Notes under the pieces: generated by a model
The model's database searches: none
The model's input: the letters and a program-made list of their open reading frames with translations, nothing else
What the model was told of the DNA's origin: nothing
Source: Draconibacterium orientale
GTDB taxonomy: Bacteria > Bacteroidota > Bacteroidia > Bacteroidales > Prolixibacteraceae
DNA: 64,000 bases
Direction: 5' to 3'
Assembly: GCF_000626635.1 (NCBI RefSeq)
Contig: NZ_CP007451.1
Location: 3,826,501 to 3,890,500 of the forward strand
Translations under genes and position numbers: made by a program
Shown: positions 34,946 through 44,354 of the stretch, piece after piece
Layout of the letters: each line of letters opens with the position of its first letter
How positions within the stretch are numbered: the first letter of the stretch is position 1

Positions 34946-36700
34946 TTACATGCTCGTTTCATAGTGGCTGGTACTTTTTTGTGAGTTATAAATCTGAATG
35001 TATTCGGGCGAATGTTCTTTCAACCTTTCGTGGTTACCACTTGCTACCACTTCGCCTTCCATAAGAAGAATGATTTGGTCGAATCCGGTAACCGGAGCTA
35101 TTTTTTGTGTAATGGAGAGCAGCGTAAGCTCTGGGTAATTCTGATGAATATTAGCCAGGATTTTATCTTCGGTTTTACGGTCAACCCGCGAAGTAAAATC
35201 GTCGAGCAAAAGTATTTTTGGATTTAAAGCCAGTGCACGCGCCAGCATAATTCGCTGTTTTTGCCCACCCGAAAGACTGGTTCCGCGCTCCGAAACAATG
35301 GTGTTTAAGCCGTCGGGTAAGGTTTTTATAAAATCAGCCAGTTCAGCAGTGGCAATGGCTTTGTTTAAATCTTCATCCGAAACCTGGTCGTTAAACGCGA
35401 TATTTTCGTGCAGGCTCATGTTAAAAATCACATTATCCTGAAAAACAAAACCAAGTTGCCGGTTTAAAACTTCGGTGGAATAATCTTTAACCGGAATATT
35501 GTCAATGGTGATCGATCCTGAATCGGGCGAAATTAGATTGGTAAGCAAATAAAGTAACTGACTTTTTCCGGCTGCTGTTGGCCCGATAATCGCCGTTTTG
35601 CTTCCGGCTTTTATATCGAACGAAATATTTTTCAGCACTGGTTTTTTGTCAAAACTCAGCGAAATATTCTGCAGTTTTATATTGCCGGTGATAGCTGTTT
35701 CAACTGTTCCCTCATCAACCGGTGGCGGAGCATCCAAAACCTGCCTGATCCGGCCGTAAGAAGCCGTTGCCGAGGCGATAATATTGCTCATAAAACCGAT
35801 CATCATAATCGGGAAAATCAGCATCATAACGTAACTGTTGAATGCTGCAAAATTACCCAGCGTGAGTGTTCCTAAAACCACATAATGCCCGCCAAGCGCC
35901 AGAATGATAACAATGGCAAAGTTGGCAACAAATGTTACAATGGGAATGAGCACCGAAAACAGGCGAACAATGGCAAGCCCCAAATCGCGCGATTCCACAT
36001 TTTTTTCTGCAAACTTGAGAATTTCGGGCTGTTGCGAGTTCAGAACCCGAATAAGTGCCGAGCCCAGAATACTTTCGTTTATTACCCGGTTGAGGGCATC
36101 GATAACTTCGCGGCTAAGCTTAAAAAGCACTTTTACTTTTTTGAATACAAGATAAAAGGCCACCGACAAAATTGGTACGATGGTGAGCACTGCCAGCGCC
36201 AGTTTCCAGTTGATAGAAATAAGTAAAACAGCAACCCCTACAATGATAAACAACGACGAGATGATGGAAACAAATGCCTGCGATACAAACATTTTTACCG
36301 AATCCATATCGGAAGTCAGGTTGGTTAATAATTTCGATGGATTAGCTTTTAAAATAAACGAATAACTCTGTTTTGAAATCTTGTCCGACAGTTTATTACG
36401 CAGGTCTTTGGCAACTTTTTCGGCAGCTAATGTTTGCACCACTCCCTGAAGAAAAGTAAAAATAAATATGCCTGATGCCGCCAGAATAAATTCGGTTATA
36501 ACCGTTTTTGCATCAAACTGGTTAGCTGTAAATGAGTCGATTCCGCGTGCAATTATTCGCGGAATAAGCAGGTTAATCCCGCTACCGGCCAGTGCCATTA
36601 TTATTAATGCGGTTACCAATGCTTTGTATGGTCCCAGCACCTGAAACAGGCCTGCCCGCTGTTTTCCTTCGGTTCCTTTTTTTTGTTGGGTTTTGCGCAT
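34946..36700 (-). CDS. ABC exporter half-transporter, degenerate-site subunit
   Basis: 584 residues: six-TM domain and NBD with Walker A GPTAAGKS and a canonical signature LSGGQKQR. The Walker B Glu is Asp (LLLDD, Asp501) and the switch His is Gln (SITQKI, about 532). These changes complement the partner's degenerate signature, as in TM287/288-like exporters. It is transcribed just before its partner. Confidence 0.93.
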   Translation of the reverse strand: MRKTQQKKGTEGKQRAGLFQVLGPYKALVTALIIMALAGSGINLLIPRIIARGIDSFTANQFDAKTVITEFILAASGIFIFTFLQGVVQTLAAEKVAKDLRNKLSDKISKQSYSFILKANPSKLLTNLTSDMDSVKMFVSQAFVSIISSLFIIVGVAVLLISINWKLALAVLTIVPILSVAFYLVFKKVKVLFKLSREVIDALNRVINESILGSALIRVLNSQQPEILKFAEKNVESRDLGLAIVRLFSVLIPIVTFVANFAIVIILALGGHYVVLGTLTLGNFAAFNSYVMMLIFPIMMIGFMSNIIASATASYGRIRQVLDAPPPVDEGTVETAITGNIKLQNISLSFDKKPVLKNISFDIKAGSKTAIIGPTAAGKSQLLYLLTNLISPDSGSITIDNIPVKDYSTEVLNRQLGFVFQDNVIFNMSLHENIAFNDQVSDEDLNKAIATAELADFIKTLPDGLNTIVSERGTSLSGGQKQRIMLARALALNPKILLLDDFTSRVDRKTEDKILANIHQNYPELTLLSITQKIAPVTGFDQIILLMEGEVVASGNHERLKEHSPEYIQIYNSQKSTSHYETSM

Positions 36701-37005
36701 CTTAAAAATTGTGGTGCAAATCTACCCAATTAAACCGTTTAAAGTCAAAAATGATTAATAGGATATGGATTAATTAAAAAAAAAGTTTTTCAACTGGTAT
36801 AACTCGTGAGAAACTTCAAGAAAATAAGTCTTCAAAAGAAAAGGGATTTCAAAGCAGTGCCAAGAAATCCCTGAAGTATTATTTATTCGAAGAACGTTCG
36901 TAACGCAAAGCCTCAATCCCGATCAAAGCATCGGGATTTCGTCACTCATTGCTGAGTACTTCGATACTTTCGAAACGTTGTTTGTCAGTATCTTTGCACT
37001 TCTTG
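36701..37005. other. Intergenic region with two hairpins
   Basis: About 305 bp between the ABC exporter and the MacB-like permease. Holds the terminator at 36835-36872 and a perfect 9-bp inverted repeat AATCCCGAT-caaagc-ATCGGGATT at 36915-36938. No gene. Confidence 0.75.
36835..36872 (-). terminator. Terminator of the MacB-type permease
   Basis: On the minus strand AGGGATTTC ... GAAATCCCT followed by TTTCTTTT. Confidence 0.75.
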
Positions 37006-39378
37006 TTACTCGTGTCGAAGTGCTTCAACCGGATTACGCGTGGCAGCTTTATAACTTTGCACCGAAACGGTAAGCAATGCAATGGCAATGGTCAGAATTC
37101 CGGCCAGTGCAAAAATCCACCAATGCAGTTCGGTTTGGTAGGCAAAATTTTGCAGCCAGCTGCTCATTACATACCATGCCAGTGGCGATGCAATTACAAA
37201 CGAAATTAGTACCCATTTGATAAAGTCTTTGTTCAGCATGGCCAGAATTTGCGAAACTTTTGATCCGTTTACTTTGCGAATGCCGATTTCTTTTCGCTTT
37301 CGTTCGATGGCAAAAACCGACAGACCAAACAAACCTATGCAGGCAATAAATATGGCAACAAACGAAAAGTACTGGAACAGTCCGGAGATGCGGAGTTCCG
37401 AGTTGTACATCTCTTGCAGTCGCTGATCAAAAAAGCCGAGTTCAATGTTGGAGTCAGGAATAATTGTTTTCCAGTTTTCCTTTATTGCGGCAAGCGTTTG
37501 GCTAAAATTTTCGGGTCTTATTCGCATGATCAGAACATTGGGATTATCGTTTAACGGGATCATTACCATCGGCTCAATTCCTGATCGTAACGATTCGAAA
37601 TGAAAATCTTTTGCCACTCCCACAATTCGTGCTCTGTCGCCACCATTTCTGCCAAAGTATTTCTGAACAGGATCCGTCATTTTCATTCGGCGAATGGCTT
37701 CCTGATTGAGGATTACTTCGTTTGCAAGTTCTCTTTCTTCATCCTCCTGTAACTCGGTGGAAGGAGAGAAACTTTGTCCTTCGGCCATTGGAATTCCCAG
37801 TGTTTCGAAATACTCACGGTCAACACGCATAGCGCAAATCAGTACTTTGTTTTCCGGGTCTTTGCCTTGCCAGTCGTAACCCCACGAGGAGTTGCCTCCC
37901 CAAAACGGAAGTTTATCCGCTTTTGTAAGGTTTTCAACGCCGCTAATATTTTTTAGTGATGCCGAAAGCGCTTCGTGTTTTGTTTTTGTCGCATCATCAA
38001 GATTAATGTAAACCAGGTTGTTCTGGTTATACCCCAAATCGTAATTATTGATGAATTTGAGTTGTGAATTTACTGCTATGGTGCAAATAATCAGAATGAT
38101 TGACAATGTAAACTGAACCACCACCAACAAGCTTCTGAAACTGATTCGGTTGGCACTTTTTCGGGCAGCTTTTTTTAATACCCGCGCCGGTGCAAACGAC
38201 GAAATGTACAACGACGGGTAGGCCACCGATAAAACGAGTGTGGTCAGGATCGTGGCAATCAGCATGTAAATAAGGTATTTATTACCCAGTAACGACAAGG
38301 AAATATGTTTGTCGGCCAATTGCCGAAAAAGAGGTGTAAACACCAGTACTAAACTAGCGCCCAGTATAATGCTAATGCCAATCATCAGTCCCTTTTCGTA
38401 GAAAAACTGCGATGTTAGATTGGCTTTTGTAGCTCCCAATACTTTGCGGATTCCAACTTCGGGCCGGCGGGTTTCGGAGCTGGCAGTGGAAGAATTTACA
38501 AAATTGATGGATGCAATAAGTATTATTATGAGCGCAATGGCCAAAAACTGGTAAATGTATTGTATGCGGTTATTTTCTCCTGAGAAATTATACAAATGGC
38601 GTTTGGCATACGGAAACAGGTAAATGGAGGTACTTTCCTGTCCTTTTTCCTGCAAAAAGCCGGTCAGTTTGCTTTCCAGTTGATTGGCGTCAGCGTCTTT
38701 GGTTAGCAGCAGACAGGTAAAAGGCCAGTTATTTCCCCAGCGTGTGAGATCGGCACCCAGTTGTTCGGCTAACTTTATAGATGCCAAAATATCAAACTGA
38801 GTAGATGAATGATCTTTGGGATAGTCGATAATCGCTCCAACCGTTAGGCTGTACGTGCCGTTAATCGTTAGCATTTTGCCAATTGGCGATTCATTGGGAA
38901 AAAATAACCGGGCAATTTTAGGAGTGATCAAAATTTTGTCGGGAGCCTGAATTGCATTTAGATCTCCTTCAATCAGATCGAACGAGAAAATATTCATAAA
39001 CTCCTGGTCGGCGAGCGTGAGGCTTATGTCCTTGTATTCGGTGGTTTCGTATTTTACGGGCAAACCGTAGAGATTGGTATAAGTGGTGGCGTTTTCAATT
39101 TCAGGGTAGGTTTGTTTTAATTCGTTAGCCAACGGAAAAGGTGTGCATCCGGTGTACAGATCCTGTCCGTCGGAAAACTCCTGGTGTTCGTAAACCTGGT
39201 ACATCTGTCCGAGATTGGCATTAAATTTATCGAAACTGAGCTCGTCAACCACCCAAAATAGGATAAGCGTTGTAACGGCAATTCCGATGGCTACACCGCC
39301 AGTGTTTAAGAACGAAAAGAATTTGTTTTTCAGGATGTTTCGCCATCCCAGTCTGAGGTTACGTTTAAATTCTGACAT
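37006..39378 (-). CDS. MacB/FtsX-type ABC transporter permease
   Basis: 790 residues, two fused FtsX units: each with a TM segment, a large periplasmic MacB-PCD domain and a three-TM FtsX domain (SETRRPEVGIRKVLGATK near 310 and ERKRKEIGIRKVNGSK near 690). Member of the mechanotransmission-type ABC family; substrate unknown. Its partner ATPase is the next gene upstream. Confidence 0.93.
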   Translation of the reverse strand: MSEFKRNLRLGWRNILKNKFFSFLNTGGVAIGIAVTTLILFWVVDELSFDKFNANLGQMYQVYEHQEFSDGQDLYTGCTPFPLANELKQTYPEIENATTYTNLYGLPVKYETTEYKDISLTLADQEFMNIFSFDLIEGDLNAIQAPDKILITPKIARLFFPNESPIGKMLTINGTYSLTVGAIIDYPKDHSSTQFDILASIKLAEQLGADLTRWGNNWPFTCLLLTKDADANQLESKLTGFLQEKGQESTSIYLFPYAKRHLYNFSGENNRIQYIYQFLAIALIIILIASINFVNSSTASSETRRPEVGIRKVLGATKANLTSQFFYEKGLMIGISIILGASLVLVFTPLFRQLADKHISLSLLGNKYLIYMLIATILTTLVLSVAYPSLYISSFAPARVLKKAARKSANRISFRSLLVVVQFTLSIILIICTIAVNSQLKFINNYDLGYNQNNLVYINLDDATKTKHEALSASLKNISGVENLTKADKLPFWGGNSSWGYDWQGKDPENKVLICAMRVDREYFETLGIPMAEGQSFSPSTELQEDEERELANEVILNQEAIRRMKMTDPVQKYFGRNGGDRARIVGVAKDFHFESLRSGIEPMVMIPLNDNPNVLIMRIRPENFSQTLAAIKENWKTIIPDSNIELGFFDQRLQEMYNSELRISGLFQYFSFVAIFIACIGLFGLSVFAIERKRKEIGIRKVNGSKVSQILAMLNKDFIKWVLISFVIASPLAWYVMSSWLQNFAYQTELHWWIFALAGILTIAIALLTVSVQSYKAATRNPVEALRHE

Positions 39379-39454
39379 AGTAATTGTTTTTGGTTTTTGT
39401 GGCGCTCAATCCGGTTTCAGGGAATTTGAGCAGTGTTTTTTGTATAGTAACCGC

Positions 39455-40153
39455 TTAAAGCATAATTTCTCTCAGTTCCTTTTTTACTTCCTGGGTAATT
39501 ACCATTCCGTCGAAAAGGTTGATAACGCGGTGCGCGTATTCCGAATCACGAAGCGAGTGTGTTACCATTACAATGGTGGTTCCTTCCTGGTTAAGTTCAC
39601 TGAGCAATTGCATCACTTCCAGTCCATTTTTCGAATCGAGGTTTCCGGTGGGCTCATCGGCCAGAATAAGTTTAGGATTGGCTACCACTGCACGGGCAAT
39701 AGCCACACGTTGCTGCTGACCTCCGGATAGTTGTTGCGGAAAATGTTTTTTGCGGTGACCGATTTTCATCCGCTCCAGCACTTCCTCAACACGCTCTTTT
39801 CGTTCGCTGGCTTTCATTTTTAAATAAATAAGTGGAAGCTCAACGTTTTCAAAAACGGTTAACTCGTCAATCAGGTTAAAACTCTGGAACACAAAACCGA
39901 TGTTTCCTTTTCGCAGCATGGTTCGGTTACGTTCTTTTAGTTGACCTACTTCTTCATTGTCGAAAAAATACTTTCCTGATGAAGGATTGTCGAGCAGCCC
40001 GATAATATTCAGTAATGTTGATTTGCCGCAGCCGGAAGGACCCATTATGGCTACAAATTCGCCGCTTTTTACATGCAGGTTAACATCGTTTAGCGCACTG
40101 GTTTCAATCTCATCGGTTCGAAAAACTTTTGAGAGCTTGTTTGTTTTGATCAT
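39455..40153 (-). CDS. LolD/MacB-type ABC ATPase
   Basis: 232 residues. Walker A GPSGCGKST, signature LSGGQQQRVAIARA, Walker B LILADEPTGNLDS, switch THSLRD. Partner of the MacB-like permease encoded 76 bp downstream. Confidence 0.95.
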   Translation of the reverse strand: MIKTNKLSKVFRTDEIETSALNDVNLHVKSGEFVAIMGPSGCGKSTLLNIIGLLDNPSSGKYFFDNEEVGQLKERNRTMLRKGNIGFVFQSFNLIDELTVFENVELPLIYLKMKASERKERVEEVLERMKIGHRKKHFPQQLSGGQQQRVAIARAVVANPKLILADEPTGNLDSKNGLEVMQLLSELNQEGTTIVMVTHSLRDSEYAHRVINLFDGMVITQEVKKELREIML

Positions 40154-40293
40154 TGTTTATGGCTTTTGTTCGTTATAAAAGTTAATTGCTTTTTAACTAA
40201 GACGATACAAAATGCCACACGTTACAATTTCATCGAAAAAGTATTTCGAGTTTCATCAAAAAAACCAAATTAAGCGGTTCTTAGCACCGGTGA

Positions 40294-41136
40294 CTATTGC
40301 AGCGGAGTAAGCGGCGTTGTTGGATCGTTGCGCTCGGCAAGATTGAAATACTGAAACGCCTGAAATGTAAACGGAATAACCAATAAAACAGTAGTAATCA
40401 CCGATGAAATAGCGTTTAATACCCAATACCAGTTCGGATAATCAGCCGGATTGGTAATTTCAGTTGATAAAATCGAGGATGAAACGCCCATGATCATCGA
40501 AGGAATAGATAATACAATACCAACAGCATACACAATAATTATGGCAACCAGATTAATCAAAAGTGTATTCCACCAGCTTGAATTCACCAGTTTCCACGAG
40601 CGACTGAGTGCATCACTAATTCCTCTCTTTTCGAAAATAAGGATGAAAACAACCAACGAGAAGGTATTGGCAAAATACAATCCGGGAAGAAGGCACATCA
40701 TAGCACCAAAAAATACAATGATTACAAATATGAGGTTGGCTCCGAGTGCCAGAAGGCTGTTCGCAAAAAATTTTGAACTGATATCGGTCAATTGAAAATT
40801 TCCTTTTCCGTGTTTTATGTAGGCTTCAAGGTAGCTGTAGTAGGTGCCCACCAGCAGCGACTGCACAAAAAGGCCAAAAAACACGAACATAAACAGGTTC
40901 AGGTAGAAAGGGCCAATATCGGCCATAAGACTTTCCGGATTGGTAAGGTCGAACTGACTTAACACATTGCGCTGAAAATAAACCTGTGCTCCGGCATATA
41001 GTATAACAAAAGGCAAAACATAAATGCCAATCATCCGAAAGATCGGCTTTGCTTCTTGTTTTAAAAAATCAAATGAATCGGAAATTACAACGCCTAGGTC
41101 GCGCTGTTTACGAAATCGGATATCTTTTTGCTCCAT
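40294..41136 (-). CDS. Multi-TM membrane protein (DUF-type)
   Basis: 280 residues with about six hydrophobic segments and a cytoplasmic N-terminus (KDIRFRKQRDLGVVISDSFDFLK). The pattern resembles glycerophosphoryl-diester-phosphodiesterase membrane-domain-like proteins (GISDALSRSWKLVNSSWW). Probably co-transcribed with the glycosyltransferase upstream. Function unknown. Confidence 0.75.
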   Translation of the reverse strand: MEQKDIRFRKQRDLGVVISDSFDFLKQEAKPIFRMIGIYVLPFVILYAGAQVYFQRNVLSQFDLTNPESLMADIGPFYLNLFMFVFFGLFVQSLLVGTYYSYLEAYIKHGKGNFQLTDISSKFFANSLLALGANLIFVIIVFFGAMMCLLPGLYFANTFSLVVFILIFEKRGISDALSRSWKLVNSSWWNTLLINLVAIIIVYAVGIVLSIPSMIMGVSSSILSTEITNPADYPNWYWVLNAISSVITTVLLVIPFTFQAFQYFNLAERNDPTTPLTPLQ

Positions 41137-41151
41137 GAAATAAAAAATGCT

Positions 41152-42109
41152 TTACTCAAATGTTTTTACATCAATCTGATATTTGTTACGGTCGCTCGAA
41201 CTTCTCGATACTAATTCGCCAAGGAATCCGGCCAGAAAAAACTGAGCTCCGATTATCATCGATGTTAAAGCAATATAAAAATAGGGGCTGTCGGTAACTA
41301 AGTGTCCGGTTATGCCGTGGTTTAGCTGAATAATTTTTTGAATGCCAAGGTAGGCGGCAGAGGCAAAACCAATAATAAAAATCAGTGCACCCAGAATACC
41401 GAAAAAGTGCATGGGGCGTTTTACAAAACGCGAAATAAACATTACTGAAAGCAAATCAAGCGGGCCACGAACAAAACGTTCGAGCCCAAACTTGGTTACT
41501 CCGTATTTTCGCTCGGCATGTACCACCACTTTTTTCGCCAATATTTTTGTAGCCGGCCCATTTTGCCAGAACCGGGATATAGCGGTGCATTTCGCCGTAA
41601 ACTTCAATGCTTTTTATAACGTTTTTACGATAGGCTTTCAGGCCGCAGTTCATGTCGTGCAACTTAATGCCGCTCATTCGCCGAACGGTCCAGTTGTATA
41701 ATTTACTAGGCAGGTTTTTCGTAAGAACCGGGTCGAAACGTTTTTTCTTCCAGCCCGAAACCAAATCGAAACCGTCTTCTTTAATCATCCGGTACAGTTC
41801 CGGAATTTCATCGGGGCTGTCCTGCAAATCGGCATCCATGGTAATTACCACATCGCCTTGCACAGCATCGAAACCGCAATATAATGCGGCTGACTTTCCG
41901 TAATTACGCCTGAACTTAATTCCTTTTATACACGGATTTTCTTTCTGAAGATGTTCGATTACGTCCCACGAGTTGTCGTGGCTGCCGTCGTCAATCATCA
42001 TAACTTCGTAAGAGAAGTTATTCCCGTCCATCACCTTCTTTATCCACGCTGCCAACTCGGGCAGCGACTCTTCCTCGTTAAACAGGGGAATAACTACGGA
42101 AATATCCAT
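41152..42109 (-). pseudogene. GT2 glycosyltransferase (GtrB/DPM1-like), frameshifted
   Basis: Two overlapping frames give one protein of about 318 residues. First frame (42109-41536): VVIPLFNEEESLPELAAW, IDDGSHDNSWD, MDADLQDSPDEIPEL and MNCGLKAYRKNVIK, the GT2 donor and acceptor sites. Second frame: VVVHAERKYGVTKFGLERF, then two TM helices. The join is a T6 run at 41530-41535 (A6 on the coding strand); A5 would restore the frame. So one base is extra, through mutation or assembly error. Likely an undecaprenyl- or dolichyl-phosphate sugar transferase. Confidence 0.8.
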
Positions 42110-42130
42110 TAAAAACGCTTTTGTATATTA

Positions 42131-42682
42131 TTAATATGAATCTTCAACTTTCTTTTTAACAATTGCCGCAACAATTAGCGAAATTATACCACCGCCAATT
42201 ATACCAGTAAGGGCTGCCTGGCGCAAAGTTTTAGCAATAGTAGGAATTTCTTTAAATTGTTCCATAGCCTGGTCGATACTTGCATCCGGAACGCCACGGC
42301 TTTCCATAAATTCCAGGGTTTTTTGCTGCATGATGGCCATCAGGTTCTCCATATAATCAGGAGCAATAAAACTGTGGAAAATATAGCTGTACATAAGCAG
42401 AATTACAGTTGAAACAATGGTTACCAACATAACAAACTTAAAAGCCTCGGTAAAACTAATGTAACCGTCAAATTCTTTATTACGGTAATTTTTTGCAAAT
42501 ACAAATAGTACAACAAAAGAAATTATCAGTGATAATACCGCCACAATTAACGACCCAAAAATTCCTAATGATTCCATAATACCGCCGGCCCAAATAACTA
42601 CATTAAGGAAAATGGAGATTAAAGCCGCGTAAAGGCCATAGGTTAACGATGATTTAAGTAAAGGAGAAGATTTTTGTTCCAT
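42131..42682 (-). CDS. DUF4199 membrane protein
   Basis: 183 residues with four predicted TM segments and the family features KSSLTYGLYAALISIF, YISFTEAFKFV and a C-terminal TGIIGGGIISLI helix. Characteristic of Bacteroidetes; function unknown. It starts 22 bp upstream of the GT2 gene on the same strand. Confidence 0.88.
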   Translation of the reverse strand: MEQKSSPLLKSSLTYGLYAALISIFLNVVIWAGGIMESLGIFGSLIVAVLSLIISFVVLFVFAKNYRNKEFDGYISFTEAFKFVMLVTIVSTVILLMYSYIFHSFIAPDYMENLMAIMQQKTLEFMESRGVPDASIDQAMEQFKEIPTIAKTLRQAALTGIIGGGIISLIVAAIVKKKVEDSY

Positions 42683-42920
42683 GATGTTTGTTTTAATTAT
42701 AGGTTTGACAAATATAAATGATTTTTTGTAGCATTTGCGTAAAACTATGTATAGTTACACAACGGTTTTTGGGCCCGCTTTTTTCACATAATTTCTAAAA
42801 ATGTTGGGATTGCCCCGTGTGGCGTAAAAAAATGCTTAAAAATTTTCATTCAGTTGTATTTCATTTTCAATCTGATAAGTATTTATTCGACGTTTAAAAT
42901 TACGTGACTGAACGATTTTG

Positions 42921-42951
42921 TTTGGCGGAAGAACAAAATTTTCTACTTTTG
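42921..42951 (+). promoter_or_regulatory. Promoter of ffs
   Basis: TTTG (42921-42924), a 19-bp spacer and TACTTTTG (42944-42951), a perfect -33/-7 pair ending 5 bp before the RNA start. Confidence 0.85.
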
Positions 42952-42956
42952 TCGCC

Positions 42957-43053
42957 GGGTAAGTCCTGTGCGACCAGCTCCCGCCGAATCCCCCCAGGGT
43001 CGGAAGGCAGCAAGGGTAGGCGGTTGTAGCGGTGCGACACAGGTAGCTTACCC
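42957..43053 (+). ncRNA. ffs: Signal recognition particle RNA (4.5S type)
   Basis: About 97 nt. The ends pair (GGGTAAG / CTTACCC) and the apical domain CCCCCCAGGGTCGGAAGGCAGCAAGGG carries the conserved SRP-RNA tetraloop and asymmetric loop that bind Ffh. It targets membrane proteins with Ffh/FtsY. Confidence 0.93.
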
Positions 43054-43190
43054 ACTTTTTTCGAAAAGAAAAAGCGTTCAGAAAAGTGGTGAAAAGTTTA
43101 AAAAAGGTATTGCAGAATTAAAAATTAATTCTTTCCTTTGCACCCGCTGATTTGAAACAGCAACGTTCTAACAAAAGATTGGAATAATAA

Positions 43191-43264
43191 GCCGAATTAG
43201 CTCAGTTGGCCAGAGCACGTGATTTGTAATCTCGGGGTCCCCAGTTCGAATCTGGGATTCGGCT
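43191..43264 (+). tRNA. tRNA-Thr(TGT), copy 1
   Basis: 74 nt, acceptor GCCGAAT / ATTCGGC, anticodon TGT (GATTTGTAATC), T arm CCCAG-TTCGAAT-CTGGG, discriminator T. CCA not encoded. Confidence 0.94.
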
Positions 43265-43280
43265 CATTTAAAGATATTTT

Positions 43281-43362
43281 GGGAAGATACCGAAGCGGTC
43301 AAACGGGGCAGACTGTAAATCTGTTGGCTCAGCCTTCGTAGGTTCGAATCCTGCTCTTCCCA
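43281..43362 (+). tRNA. tRNA-Tyr(GTA), copy 1
   Basis: 82 nt class II tRNA, acceptor GGGAAGA / TCTTCCC, anticodon GTA (ACTGTAAAT), long variable arm, discriminator A. Confidence 0.94.
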
Positions 43363-43363
43363 C

Positions 43364-43400
43364 TAAGGGAATAACTAAACAAGTTGTTCCCTTTTTTTAT
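43364..43400 (+). terminator. Terminator of tRNA cassette 1
   Basis: AAGGGAATAACT-aaaca-AGTTGTTCCCTT and a T run. Confidence 0.8.
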
Positions 43401-43464
43401 GGTTTTCTATCTTTTGCAGATGCTGATTTAAAACAACAACGTTCTAAAAAAATAATGAAATAAT

Positions 43465-43575
43465 GCCGAATTAGCTCAGTCCCGATAAACCAGAAATTTT
43501 TAATTTCATAGTTTATCGAGGATGCTCGAAAATCCAAAAGATTTTCGGCATTGGCCACCGCAACAAAGTTTCGGA
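43465..43575 (+). pseudogene. Degenerate third tRNA-Thr copy
   Basis: The first 16 nt of tRNA-Thr (GCCGAATTAGCTCAGT, 43465-43480) are intact, then unrelated sequence with two hairpins (GATAAAC/GTTTATC and CGAAAATC/GATTTTCG) intrudes. Fragments TTGGCC and CCAGAGCA of the D arm reappear at 43550-43590. Upstream, AACAACGTTCTAA is shared with the first cassette. It is a broken duplicate of the tRNA cassette. Confidence 0.7.
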
Positions 43576-43627
43576 ACCAGAGCAAGTATTTGATGTCTCA
43601 AATAAAAATTTGGCAAAAAAATATTAT

Positions 43628-43701
43628 GCCGAATTAGCTCAGTTGGCCAGAGCACGTGATTTGTAATCTCGGGGTCCTCAGTTCGAATCTGAGATTCGGC
43701 T
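43628..43701 (+). tRNA. tRNA-Thr(TGT), copy 2
   Basis: Identical to copy 1 except for a paired change in the T stem: CTCAG / CTGAG instead of CCCAG / CTGGG, so base pairing is preserved. Confidence 0.94.
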
Positions 43702-43716
43702 CATTTAAAATATTTT

Positions 43717-43798
43717 GGGAAGATACCGAAGCGGTCAAACGGGGCAGACTGTAAATCTGTTGGCTCAGCCTTCGTAGGTTCGAATCCTGCTCTTCCCA
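43717..43798 (+). tRNA. tRNA-Tyr(GTA), copy 2
   Basis: 82 nt, same sequence as copy 1, acceptor GGGAAGA / TCTTCCC, anticodon GTA. Confidence 0.94.
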
Positions 43799-43799
43799 C

Positions 43800-43838
43800 A
43801 AAAGGGAATAACTGAAAAGTTGTTCCCTTTTTTTATGG
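43800..43838 (+). terminator. Terminator of tRNA cassette 2
   Basis: AAAGGGAATAACT-gaaa-AGTTGTTCCCTTT followed by T-rich sequence; it also faces the end of the V-ATPase operon. Confidence 0.8.
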
Positions 43839-43854
43839 TTTTTTTACCCCGTTT

Positions 43855-44322
<468 letters not shown>

Positions 44323-44354
44323 TTAAAGTTTATTTCTATTTAATTCATCCTTAA

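Noticed and set aside
43397-43585. 62-codon minus-strand frame in the tRNA region
   Set aside because: It crosses the degenerate tRNA copy and its hairpins and has no protein features.
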